From a virus, in the IMG/VR virus record IMGVR_UViG_3300044825_000901, positions 1-36,822 of that record: DNA of 36,822 nt; one strand, 5' to 3'. A program made the position numbers and the translations under genes. Positions 21,501-28,681 of this stretch are shown here, piece by piece; position 1 is the stretch's first letter, and every line of letters starts with the position of its first letter. A model generated the notes under the pieces. The model made no database searches. It had not been told where the DNA came from and was given only the letters and a program-made list of their open reading frames with translations.

Positions 21501-22144
21501 ATGTTGCCGCTCATGGTGCCGCCGGCGAGGTTGAGCTTCAGCGCGTCCTGGGTGTCGACGTAGTCCTTGTTGGCCGCGTCGCTGGCGTTGGTCGGATTCG
21601 ACAGGCCGGTGATGGTCGCCGAGCTGCCGGCCACCATGTCCAGCGACCCGTTGATCGTGACGTTGTTGAAAGTCGAGGTGCCGCTGTCCGCGGTGATGTT
21701 GCCAAGAACCCCACCCGTTGCTGTAAGAGCACCAGTCACGGCAAGAGTAGAGGCGAAGGTGGCCGCGCCCGTGACGCCCAGCGTGCCGCCCACCAGGGCA
21801 GCGCCTTGGGCATTCAGCGTGCGGGCGCTGGGAACCGTCACCGACGTCGTGTTCATCTGCAGCGTGTTCACGCCCAGCACCGAGAACGCGAACGAGCCGG
21901 CACCGACTCGGTACAGGCCGCTGTTCGTCTCGTTCAGCCAGGCCAAGCCTGGCGCGGTGATGTTGCCGTCGGCAACACGGAAGGGGGCCAGCATGCCGCC
22001 GGCGCCGGTGCGGCTCAGCGAGTTGGTGACCTCGTTGGCCAAGTCCTCCAGCGTCGAGTTGGCCCAGGCCGCGTCGATCGTGGTGCCAGGCACCACAGGG
22101 TTGCCGGCCGGAAGCGTGTAGACGCCTGAAAGGTTGCGGGGCAT
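18590..22144 (-). CDS. Tail fibre with repeated modules and C-terminal S74 intramolecular chaperone
   Basis: 1184-aa trimeric fibre, the host-recognition protein. The N-terminus (MPRNLSGVYTLPAGNPVVPG) is a common tail-attachment opening. Residues ~180-560 contain several copies of a module with GGTMSGAIAMG, ITGLGTP, DAATK and YVD, a fibre-shaft repeat found in many phages. An Ala/Ser-rich helical stretch follows (about 570-600). The middle and end are receptor-binding beta structure. The last ~96 residues start SDYRAKDILGPV (S1089) and include VAHEAQEHAPYAV and SSLVPLLIAELQSLRARV, a peptidase S74-type chaperone that folds the trimer and may cleave itself off. GGAGG precedes the ATG. Confidence 0.9.
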   Translation of the reverse strand: MPRNLSGVYTLPAGNPVVPGTTIDAAWANSTLEDLANEVTNSLSRTGAGGMLAPFRVADGNITAPGLAWLNETNSGLYRVGAGSFAFSVLGVNTLQMNTTSVTVPSARTLNAQGAALVGGTLGVTGAATFASTLAVTGALTATGGVLGNITADSGTSTFNNVTINGSLDMVAGSSATITGLSNPTNASDAANKDYVDTQDALKLNLAGGTMSGNIAMGNNLVTGLGTPVSGGDATNKTYVDGQIATRLALAGGTMSGAIAMGTNKITGLGTPTADADAATKAYVDSVAQGLDVKGSVRAATTGNITLSGTQTIDGVAVIAGDRVLVKDQSTAANNGIYVAASGSWSRAADANTWDELVGAFVFVEDGTVNDNSGWVCTVTPGGTLGVTAVTFEQFSGAGQITAGAGLTKNGNTLAVGTASASRIVVNTDDIDLATTGIAAGTYRSLTIDAYGRATAGTNPTTLAGYGITDAYTTTQVDSALALKLNLSGGTMSGAIAMGSNKITGLGTPTATGDAATKGYVDTADALKLNLTGGTMSGAIAMGTNRITGMGDPVNAQDAATKNYIDTIFGSTASAAASAAAAASSASSALNSANSATASASSASSSASTASTALFNFRAQYLGPLASDPTVDGNGNPVTAGDLYFNTVANETRVYNGTAWVAAYVPAAIYAQLAAANVFTANQTITANTSSDALRITQTGSGNALYIEDVAADATPFVVSSTGVMGIGTTTPDNITSAGIALVSNAGFYPQLIQRNTANDANASYLGLEKIRGSSAVQSNDILGNIVFRGYDGTQFLQGAAIWARISATPGTNDMPTDLLFGTTPDGGSGISERMNLDKSGNLGLGVTPSAWGSIFKVMQFGNGFAYVGGRTDGVRQVWLGANSFFNGTNWIYGLSQPASQYYQSDGSHVWNTAPSGTAGNAISFTQAMTLDASGRLALGRTSATNYGAGATTLSIDGTAGGWLDLYFNGSRKGLITGTTSSLTLDTATGNTLNFNVEAVERARITTGGDLLVGTTGIGLNRRFIAVSSGDTGIFQTTGGATSNPCEFWNTATSGDNRFVFFYTEGTATARGSIDYNRAGGLTRYNTTSDYRAKDILGPVANSGAIIDALKVYEGRMKGATQSRPMLVAHEAQEHAPYAVSGVKDEVNEDGTPKFQQIDVSSLVPLLIAELQSLRARVAQLEAK

Positions 22145-22156
22145 GTTCTAGTCCTC

Positions 22157-23950
22157 CTACGGGGTTCCCTTGAGGTAGCGCAGCAATCGCACGACCTCGC
22201 TTCGATCGAGCACGCTGCCTTCCTTGGCAGCCTGATTTTCCAACATGCGGATAAAGGCCTGCTCGTTCTGCAGCGCCTCGGCCAGCGCGCGATCCTTGCG
22301 CGCGTCGACCGCGCCGCGCACGCTGCCCAGGATGCTGCGACCGACCACCGCGCCAGGGCCGCCGACCGCGTCCAGAGCCACGTCGCCCAAGGCGCGCGCG
22401 GTGCCGGCCGCGAACTGGTCGCTGGTCGTGTTGCTGCCGCCGCCAGCGGTAGCCGAGCGCTTAACGCCTTGCACGATGTTCTGGCGGCGCAGGGCGTCCA
22501 GGATGGACTCCAAGCGCTGACGTGAGGGGTCGGACAGCAGCGTGGACTTGTCGGGCGCGCGTGCGGCGTCCAGGGCCCGGTTAAGGCCCGCCTCGGTAAT
22601 CTTGGGGATGTCGCCGGCTGGGTCGGCCGACACACCGCGCACCCGTCCCGTGGCCATGTCGTAGTAGGACTCGCGCACGCGGCCGGCAGCCTTGGCGGCA
22701 TCTACCGGCCGCTGGTCCTTTGCGTAGCCGGTAATGACGTCTTGCCACTTGTTGCCGGTGACGTTGTTCAGGATGCTGTCGGCCTCCCTCAGCACGTCAA
22801 TGGTGGCCGCGGAGTCGCGCGGGGCGGCTTGGTAGGCGTTGGGGCTCAGAGAGTTGCCGCGGCCGCTGAGGTTGTGCCGGATCGTTCCCAGGTGCTCAGG
22901 GCCGAATGCCGGCCCCAGTCGGTTCATCTCGCTTTCGATCGACTGCAGCATCGACAGCACGGCCGGATTGGACGCCTCTGGCGACTGCTTGGCCAGCTCA
23001 ATGTTGGCGCGGAACTGCGCCAGGTCGTTGCCGAACTGAGCACGGTCTGCGGCCTGGAATGCTGTCGCTTTGTTGGCCTTGATGTTGGCCTCACGCGCCG
23101 CACGTCGCGCCGCCAATTCACCCACCTCTGCGGTCGCTGCGTCGAACTCGCCGGCCACCGCACGCGCCTGGTTCTGGTCGAAGTCGTACCAGTTGGCGCC
23201 GCTGCGAGCGCGCGAGCCGGCCTCTAGGCGCGCCAGCTCGGGGTTGCTCAAGCGCGCGGACACCGACAGCGGGATGCTGCCGCCAGGCGCCTGCGGGGCC
23301 TGCTGACGCATAGCCTGCAGCGTCTGCTGCAGGACCGCCCTACGCTGCGGGCTGGTGGCGCCCTGCGGCACGATGGCCTCGGTCACTTCCTGCGCCGCGC
23401 GCGACTGACCGCGGAAGGGCATCGTGGCCGCGTTGAGCGCGGACATCGACAAGGGAAGCGCGCCGCCAATCGCGCCGCCGAGAATCATGTTGTTGGTGCG
23501 GGTTTCACCCTCGCCGCGCGGGACGATCGCACCGTACCCGGCGCCCGTCGCAGCACCCGCTGCAGCCGTTGCGAGACGGCCGGCACCAGCGGCCACCGGG
23601 ATGCCCGGGATCGCCAGCGTCGGCAGAATGCCTCCTGCCGCCTGCAGCAAGCCGCCGCCGGTGATAGTGCCGGCCAGCCGCTTGTCCATTTCCCGCTTGC
23701 GCGCCACCTCCTGCTCCATGGCGCGCTTCTCGTCCTCGCTGCCGAACATGTCGGTGTAGAGGCCGCGCACGCCGGTGCCCAGGTCGGCCATGCCGGCGCC
23801 GATGTTGGCCAGGATCTTGTCGCCGGTGGACATGCCAGCAGTCGGGTAAAACACCGGATCGGGCGCGACCGCCACAGGACCGTTCTGTGCGCGAAGTCGA
23901 GCCCTGGCAATCGCCAAGGCCTTCTGCTGCTCTAGCGTCATTTGTTCCAT
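22157..23950 (-). CDS. Probable internal virion / DNA ejection protein (597 aa)
   Basis: Large helical protein just upstream of the fibre. After a charged N-terminus it has a long Gly/Ala-rich, moderately hydrophobic region (about 90-140: GGGLLQAAGGILPTLAIPGIP and GRLATAAAGAATGAGYG) that could insert into or cross the host membrane. The rest is coiled, rich in Ala, Gln, Arg and Glu. Podovirus ejection proteins have this composition and gene position. ATG 23948-23950 has AGGAG eight bases upstream; ATG 23941 would give an exact ATGA overlap with the previous stop. A lytic transglycosylase motif is not visible. Confidence 0.65.
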   Translation of the reverse strand: MEQMTLEQQKALAIARARLRAQNGPVAVAPDPVFYPTAGMSTGDKILANIGAGMADLGTGVRGLYTDMFGSEDEKRAMEQEVARKREMDKRLAGTITGGGLLQAAGGILPTLAIPGIPVAAGAGRLATAAAGAATGAGYGAIVPRGEGETRTNNMILGGAIGGALPLSMSALNAATMPFRGQSRAAQEVTEAIVPQGATSPQRRAVLQQTLQAMRQQAPQAPGGSIPLSVSARLSNPELARLEAGSRARSGANWYDFDQNQARAVAGEFDAATAEVGELAARRAAREANIKANKATAFQAADRAQFGNDLAQFRANIELAKQSPEASNPAVLSMLQSIESEMNRLGPAFGPEHLGTIRHNLSGRGNSLSPNAYQAAPRDSAATIDVLREADSILNNVTGNKWQDVITGYAKDQRPVDAAKAAGRVRESYYDMATGRVRGVSADPAGDIPKITEAGLNRALDAARAPDKSTLLSDPSRQRLESILDALRRQNIVQGVKRSATAGGGSNTTSDQFAAGTARALGDVALDAVGGPGAVVGRSILGSVRGAVDARKDRALAEALQNEQAFIRMLENQAAKEGSVLDRSEVVRLLRYLKGTP

Positions 23951-25056
23951 AGCGCTCGCTCCTGCGGCGTCATGGCCGCCCAAACTGCAGGATCAACACC
24001 AGGCGGCGCTGAACCCGCTGATGCGCCGGCGCCAACACGCGGCATCATCGGCAGCACATCCTCAACGCGCAGTCCGTTGCGCTCGGCCATGCTGCGGTAG
24101 GCAGCCGCCAAGTCGTTGCGGCGCTGGTCGGCGCCCGCATAGAGCTGCCGCGCGATCTGCTGCATGCTCGACAGCTGTTCAGGCGTCAGCCGCGCGCCGG
24201 TCATAATCTGATCGGGCTTTTGCAGCAGGCCCTGGAACACGCCGCGGGCGTTGGCGATCAGCGCGTATTCGCTCTCGCGCACCACCGACTCCGGGTCCAG
24301 CATCTTGCCGAACGCGAACACCAGGGATACCTGCTTCGTCGGATCCTTCGCGATGGTGGGATCGCTCAGCAGCGTCATCACCGTCTCAGCGTGGCGCACG
24401 CCCTCGCCAATCTTGTCGGACTTCTTGCCGAACTCGTTGCGCAGCGTGGTCGCCTGGGTGAAGTTGCGGTTCTCGTTGGTGTTGCCGGCGATCACGCCCT
24501 GCAGGGCCAGGCCCTGGCGCCGGAAGTCGTTGTTCAGCTCCTGCTGGCGCAGCCGATCCTGACGATCGCGCTCCTCGCGCGCCTGCCGCTCGATTGCCGT
24601 CTCCATGGTCGTGGCCTGGCGCTCAAGTGATGCGCGTCGCGCATCACGCGACGCAAACGGGTCCTTGATGTACTGGCCATCGGGCGTGAGCATGCCGGCG
24701 CCGAGCTTCATGGGCTCTTGCGCGGCCGCCGCGCGCTTGAGGAACTGCGCCTGCACCGGCTGGAAGCTCTCGCCGGCGTATTGGGCCGCCAAGGCGTTGA
24801 GCATGGCCTGCTCGCCCGACTGGCCCTGCTGACGCGCGAAAGCCTGCAGCGCGGACGTGTCGACGTCCTTCGACTCCAGATCATCGAGCTCTTGGTACAC
24901 CTTGCCCAGCCGCTGGCGCATGCTCATGGGCAGCGCCTGGCCAGGCTGCACGCTGTTGGACAGCGTACCGCCAGGCGACACCAGCGAGCTCATGGCCATC
25001 GGCAGCATGGCCCGCTTGCGGCGCTCGACGTCGTCGGAAAAGGTCAGCGGATCCAT
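23938..25056 (-). CDS. Probable internal virion protein (372 aa)
   Basis: Helical and Gln/Arg/Ala-rich. The middle has a long charged coiled coil (ERQAREERDRQDRLRQQELN). The segment VFAFGKMLDPESVVRESEYAL recurs in internal or ejection proteins of several podovirus groups. The C-terminal end is Gly/Ala/Pro-rich and closes with VWAAMTPQERALWNK. It sits between a 117-aa protein and the 597-aa ejection candidate; the three are likely packaged together. No enzyme motif seen. Confidence 0.65.
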   Translation of the reverse strand: MDPLTFSDDVERRKRAMLPMAMSSLVSPGGTLSNSVQPGQALPMSMRQRLGKVYQELDDLESKDVDTSALQAFARQQGQSGEQAMLNALAAQYAGESFQPVQAQFLKRAAAAQEPMKLGAGMLTPDGQYIKDPFASRDARRASLERQATTMETAIERQAREERDRQDRLRQQELNNDFRRQGLALQGVIAGNTNENRNFTQATTLRNEFGKKSDKIGEGVRHAETVMTLLSDPTIAKDPTKQVSLVFAFGKMLDPESVVRESEYALIANARGVFQGLLQKPDQIMTGARLTPEQLSSMQQIARQLYAGADQRRNDLAAAYRSMAERNGLRVEDVLPMMPRVGAGASAGSAPPGVDPAVWAAMTPQERALWNK

Positions 25057-25058
25057 GA

Positions 25059-25412
25059 TCAGTACCCCGCCAGAGGATCGCGGTCACCGTAGTCCATGAC
25101 GCCGCTGCCGGTCAGGCCTTGGCGCCGGCGGCGCATGTCATCCAGCGCGCGGCGCTGGCGCTCGTTCATGCCGACCATGGCTGAGTCCACGCCCTTCTGC
25201 TGCTGCCCGGCCATGTAGGCCGTGCCCATCTGCGCGATCGCGTTGGCGATGCCGGGCGCGACGTAGTGCTTGCCCACCATTTGCCCCTGCATGGGCTCCA
25301 TAGCGCGGCCGCGCAACGCGTCAACCATGGCCTGCTTGCGGCGCAACTCGTCCTGCTCGGGGCGCATGGCGCCCATCTCCAGCAGGTAGTCGAACATCAG
25401 GTTGTCGTTCAT
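25059..25412 (-). CDS. Small Met/Gln-rich virion-associated protein (117 aa)
   Basis: ATG 25410-25412 has GGAGG six bases upstream and overlaps the preceding stop as TGATG. MNDNLMFDYLLEMGAMRPEQDELRRKQAM and a basic helix (NERQRRALDDMRRRRQG) suggest a helical protein; a central stretch GIANAIAQMGTAYMAGQQQ is similar to internal-protein segments of other short-tailed phages. Role unknown but likely linked to the neighbouring ejection proteins. Confidence 0.65.
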   Translation of the reverse strand: MNDNLMFDYLLEMGAMRPEQDELRRKQAMVDALRGRAMEPMQGQMVGKHYVAPGIANAIAQMGTAYMAGQQQKGVDSAMVGMNERQRRALDDMRRRRQGLTGSGVMDYGDRDPLAGY

Positions 25413-27382
25413 CACAGGCCTCCGTAGTTCACCATCAGGTAGCCGTTGGCGTGTCGCTTGACCAGGTCAGGGCGCACGCGCTCCACCTCTTGTGCAATCA
25501 CACCGCGTTGCGGCATTCCCATCATTGTGTAGTCGTAAATGCCGACACCGGTGCTATGTGTCCCCACCCGCTTGATGTTCGACTTCAAGCGCCGGTCGGA
25601 GAACATGAACGCGGCCGAGCCGATCTGTGCGCCAGCATTCAGCAGGTTGCCGAAGCCGGCCTGCTGCGCGTTGTAGGCGCCCAGCGCGGCGTCGTAGCCC
25701 ATCTGCGTGGCGCCCAGGATGTTGGGCGTCTCCGAGCGCTGCGCGGCCGCAAACGACGGCATGTTGGGCATGTTCACTTGCTGGCCCGACAACAGCGCGT
25801 TCATCTCGTTCAGAGACATACCGCGACGCTGCATCTGCTCGGCGATCGCCTGCTGGCGCAGACGGTTGCGGGCGTCGGCGAACTGCTGGTTGAGGCCGAA
25901 CTGCTGCGCCGCCGCTTGGTTCTGCGCCTGCATGCGGGCGATGTCGAGCGCGGACGCCTGGCCCAGGGCCTGGTTCTGGAACTGACGCGCCTGCAGGTCC
26001 TGATTGAACTGCTGGCCGGCGGCCTGGTTGGCCAGGTTGGCCTGCCCCATCAACTGCCCGTAGAGCTGCTGCTGCGCCTGGTTGCCGAAGTTGAACGCGC
26101 CCAGGGTCTGGTTGAAGGCCTGGTTGGCCGCCTGGTTCTGGAACTGGCCGGCGCCCATCGCCTGGTTGAACTGCTGCGCGGCCGCACGGTTGGCGGCCTC
26201 GGTGGCGCCCATCGCTTGCGCGTAGGCCTGCTGCACGGCGCTGTTGCCGAACTGGCCCGCAGCCAGGTTCTGGTTGAACTGCTGACCCAGCGCTTGGTTG
26301 CCGGCCTGCTGGGCCTGCATCGCTTGGTTGAACGCCTGCCCCGTGGCCTGGTTGGCGAACTGGTTGGCGGCCAGGCCTTGATTGAACGCCTGGTTCGCGG
26401 CCTGGTTGAAGAAGTTGCCGCCGGAGACGTCCTCGTTGAACGCCTGCTGGCGCGCACCCATCTGCATGCCAAACAACCGCTGCGCCTCCGCGCCCGACTG
26501 GTCCAGCGCGTTGAAGCGCTCAGCGGCTTGGCGCTGGTTCAGCTCGTCCAGCGCGCGCTTGTATCCCTCGCTGCCGATGTCGAAGCCCTGGTTTGCCAGG
26601 CGCGTCTCGAGCTGCTGGCGCTGGTAGTCGTGCACCGGCTGCATGCGCGTCATCAGCTGCGTGGCCACCTGGTCGCGGAAGCCGCCGTCGATCTGCGGCA
26701 GCGCCGGGTTGTCGCCGGTGGCCAGCGAGCGCTGCAGCGACTCGGTGCCCGTGCCGCGGCGCAGGTCGCCGGTCATGCCGCTGAAGTTGGCGTTGACGTT
26801 GGTATTCGGCACCGCCCGTTGCACGTCGCCGGTCATGCTGCTGAATCGGTTGTCGACGGGCGTCTGCGCCACGCTGTTGACCATGTTGCCGGTCATCGGT
26901 GACATCGACATCTGCGGGCCGCCGAAGTTGAAGCCGCTCACCACGTTGTTTGCGCGAGAGTCGACACCCGTCTGCAGGCCGCGTGTGTAGTCGGCCAGGC
27001 CCGTCTGCAGGTTGCCCACCGAGTTGGCCTCGGCCATCTGCGGCAGGTTGGCGTAGTCGAACGGGCGCTGGTACTCGCTGGCCACGCGGTCCATGAAGCC
27101 GCTGGCGAGCTGCGAGCGGTCGTTTTGCAGGCCGATCTGCGCGTTCAGCGCAGACTGCAGCGCCGGCGCCAGGGTGTTGTTCTGCGTCCACGACGTGACG
27201 TACTGACCCGTCGCCGGGTCCACCTGCGCGCTGGTCTGCCAGGACTGCGAACCGAACGGCGTGTTGATCGTCGGCCGGTTGGCAAAGTTCTGGATGTTGG
27301 TCAGCTCCTTAGAAGCTGCCGCTTGCGTGTTGGCCGCACCGATGTAATCAGGTGGTGGAGGTGCCGATCCCTTGCCGCCCAT
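25412..27382 (-). CDS. Probable ejection protein with eleven 18-residue repeats and a short C-terminal S74-type domain
   Basis: 656 aa. ATG 27380-27382 has AGGAG eight bases upstream and opens MGGKGSAPPPPDYIGAANTQ, a typical start for podovirus internal proteins. Residues 315-512 are eleven consecutive units of exactly 18 residues starting with Phe or Tyr in most copies, consensus FNQ-x-L/M-x-A-x-Q-F-x-NQA-x4. Eighteen residues equal five alpha-helical turns, so hydrophobics keep the same face. The last 62 residues start SDRRLKSNIKRVG and continue to RGVIAQEVERVRPDLV, the first half of a peptidase S74 domain without its C-terminal coiled coil. It overlaps the end of the GNAT-like gene by 35 bases. 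Confidence 0.7.
   Translation of the reverse strand: MGGKGSAPPPPDYIGAANTQAAASKELTNIQNFANRPTINTPFGSQSWQTSAQVDPATGQYVTSWTQNNTLAPALQSALNAQIGLQNDRSQLASGFMDRVASEYQRPFDYANLPQMAEANSVGNLQTGLADYTRGLQTGVDSRANNVVSGFNFGGPQMSMSPMTGNMVNSVAQTPVDNRFSSMTGDVQRAVPNTNVNANFSGMTGDLRRGTGTESLQRSLATGDNPALPQIDGGFRDQVATQLMTRMQPVHDYQRQQLETRLANQGFDIGSEGYKRALDELNQRQAAERFNALDQSGAEAQRLFGMQMGARQQAFNEDVSGGNFFNQAANQAFNQGLAANQFANQATGQAFNQAMQAQQAGNQALGQQFNQNLAAGQFGNSAVQQAYAQAMGATEAANRAAAQQFNQAMGAGQFQNQAANQAFNQTLGAFNFGNQAQQQLYGQLMGQANLANQAAGQQFNQDLQARQFQNQALGQASALDIARMQAQNQAAAQQFGLNQQFADARNRLRQQAIAEQMQRRGMSLNEMNALLSGQQVNMPNMPSFAAAQRSETPNILGATQMGYDAALGAYNAQQAGFGNLLNAGAQIGSAAFMFSDRRLKSNIKRVGTHSTGVGIYDYTMMGMPQRGVIAQEVERVRPDLVKRHANGYLMVNYGGL
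25847..26440 (-). repeat. 54-bp tandem coding repeats (eleven copies)
   Basis: Encodes residues 315-512 of the neighbouring ejection candidate. The repeat length is constant at 18 codons, with starts at residues 315, 333, 351, 369, 387, 405, 423, 441, 459, 477 and 495; the last two copies are the most diverged. Such DNA can gain or lose units by recombination. The long antisense open frame here is a by-product of the biased codons. Confidence 0.8.
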
Positions 27383-27788
27383 GAGCGTTCTCCTTGATCC
27401 AGCGGCACTCGTCATGCCGCATTTCAAACATTACGCAGTCAACCGTCTCAGCGATCCTGCGGAATCCCAACTTGTCATTCATCCGCAGCGCGTCGTCGAG
27501 GTTCTTGGGCGTCAAGCCGTAGATGGCCTCCATGCCGCATTTTACGAATGGATACTCAAACGCCGCGCGCCACAGGTGCCTGTTCAGGCCGTGCGGGCCG
27601 TCAAACGCGACGTGAATCCAGCACGCCGACATCGTCCAAGCGTTAAAGGCAACCGCGCTGGCGATCGTCCCGTCGTCACGCATGGCCGCGATCGTGCGCA
27701 GGTCGCTGCTCCACGGCAGCCGCGTGCGCCGGTTCATCCACTCCCAGATGACCGGGTATTCGCCGGGCTGATCGGTGACTAGCTTCAC
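27348..27788 (-). CDS. GNAT-like acetyltransferase-fold phage protein (146 aa)
   Basis: The layout follows the GNAT fold: IWEWMNRRTRLPWSSDLRTIAAM, strand IASAVAFNAW, CWIHVAFDGP, helix LNRHLWRAAFEYPFVKCGM, strand AIYGLTP, then DDALRMNDKLGFRRI. The ending VMFEMRHDECRWI is typical of a protein often found near internal virion genes in T7-like and related podoviruses. Acetyl-CoA binding is plausible but the usual Q/RxxGxG/A loop is weak (FDGPHGLNR). It starts at a GTG overlapping the previous stop. Confidence 0.7.
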   Translation of the reverse strand: MKLVTDQPGEYPVIWEWMNRRTRLPWSSDLRTIAAMRDDGTIASAVAFNAWTMSACWIHVAFDGPHGLNRHLWRAAFEYPFVKCGMEAIYGLTPKNLDDALRMNDKLGFRRIAETVDCVMFEMRHDECRWIKENAHGRQGIGTSTT

Positions 27789-28681
27789 CGCTCCATATCC
27801 TCAGGCGTATCGAACTTCTCGCGCAGCTTGCGCTCGGCCTCCCTGGCGAACGCGAACATGTCCCACTCATCAATCAGCTTGTTGATGTCGACGATCTCCT
27901 CGCGAACGGGGTCTTGGTCCGACATCAACACGCCGAAGGTGTACTGGTCGCTCTGCAGGTCGGATCCGTTGACGTCGTTCACGCTGCCGAGCGTGTCGTC
28001 GTCCATGTCCGACAGCAGCACGCCAAACGTATACCGATCGCTCTGAAGGTCAGCGCCATTGACATCGTTCACGCTGCCAAGCGTGTCGAGCGGGTCGACA
28101 AAGTTGTCGCTGTCCAAATCAGCGCCATTAACGTCGTCCACGCTGCCCAGGGTGTCGTCATCCATGTCGGACAGCAGCACTCCAAAAGTCCCCGTGGTGT
28201 CGTTGGCGCCCCAATGGCTGGCGTCAGTTTTGAGATTGGTTGTGGTGATGCCTGGGCTTGTGACATCAATAGTGGTGCCGCCTGGGGTGGTGCCGCCTGG
28301 GGTGGTGCTGGTATCAGAGACAGCGCCCGTGCCTGCGGTGCTGGCAGTGTTTGCTAGCCCGCTCTCAGTCGTCACCGCCGGCTTGATGATTCGAGACTTT
28401 GGCCCCGTGCTGACTTCGTTGGACACTGTGCCACCGCCACCACCACCAGAAACAACAGGCGCGACGGGCGCAGTGGGCGCAATGATCACGGGACGCGGCG
28501 CGGGGGCTGCCATCTGCGGCGGCACGTAGCCGGCAAACGACTTGCGCGAAAACGACGGCAGCGCCATGCCGTTCTGCGCGTTGTCGTAGAACCTGATGCC
28601 AGGATTCGGCAGACCAGGCGCTGACGCGCCACGCAGAGCCTCGATGAGTGCGCTCGTCGGCGCTGCCGGTGCTGTTGCCAT
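27785..28681 (-). CDS. Acidic repeat protein, Pro/Thr/Gly-rich N-terminus (298 aa)
   Basis: ATG 28679-28681 overlaps the preceding stop (TGATG). Residues 1-160 are low-complexity: Pro/Ala, a run of six Gly, then Thr/Gly/Pro-rich (TTPGGTTPGGTT). Residues 165-257 contain three and a third acidic repeats: TFGVLLSDMDDDTLGSV then DVNGADLQSD (165-194, 195-217 shortened, 218-247, 248-257 partial). DVNGADLDSD resembles Ca-binding loops of dockerin/EF-hand type but lacks the full pattern. The C-terminus is a charged helix (FAREAERKLREKF). No family is recognised; tail location suggests a virion component. Confidence 0.6.
   Translation of the reverse strand: MATAPAAPTSALIEALRGASAPGLPNPGIRFYDNAQNGMALPSFSRKSFAGYVPPQMAAPAPRPVIIAPTAPVAPVVSGGGGGGTVSNEVSTGPKSRIIKPAVTTESGLANTASTAGTGAVSDTSTTPGGTTPGGTTIDVTSPGITTTNLKTDASHWGANDTTGTFGVLLSDMDDDTLGSVDDVNGADLDSDNFVDPLDTLGSVNDVNGADLQSDRYTFGVLLSDMDDDTLGSVNDVNGSDLQSDQYTFGVLMSDQDPVREEIVDINKLIDEWDMFAFAREAERKLREKFDTPEDMER
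27911..28189 (-). repeat. In-frame tandem repeats of the acidic protein
   Basis: Near-identical 90-base units (30 codons) with one shortened to 69 bases, coding for TFGVLLSDMDDD and DVNGADLQSD. Third-position differences between copies show the duplication is not brand new and that protein sequence has been kept. Confidence 0.75.

Noticed and set aside
20450-21560. CRISPR-like regular repeats
   Set aside because: The repeats are coding modules (GGTMSGAIAMG) of the fibre shaft, in frame and diverged, not identical short repeats with unique spacers.
18590-22144. Diversity-generating retroelement acting on the tail fibre, as in Bordetella phage BPP-1
   Set aside because: No reverse-transcriptase gene and no template-like repeat near the fibre C-terminus were seen; the fibre ends in an S74 chaperone instead.
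25451-26902. 483-codon open frame on the plus strand opposite the repeat-rich ejection protein
   Set aside because: Its length comes from the Gln/Asn/Ala-rich 54-bp repeats on the other strand. The product is Leu/Val/Arg-rich with no fold pattern or ribosome site, and the minus-strand gene has recognisable N- and C-terminal domains.
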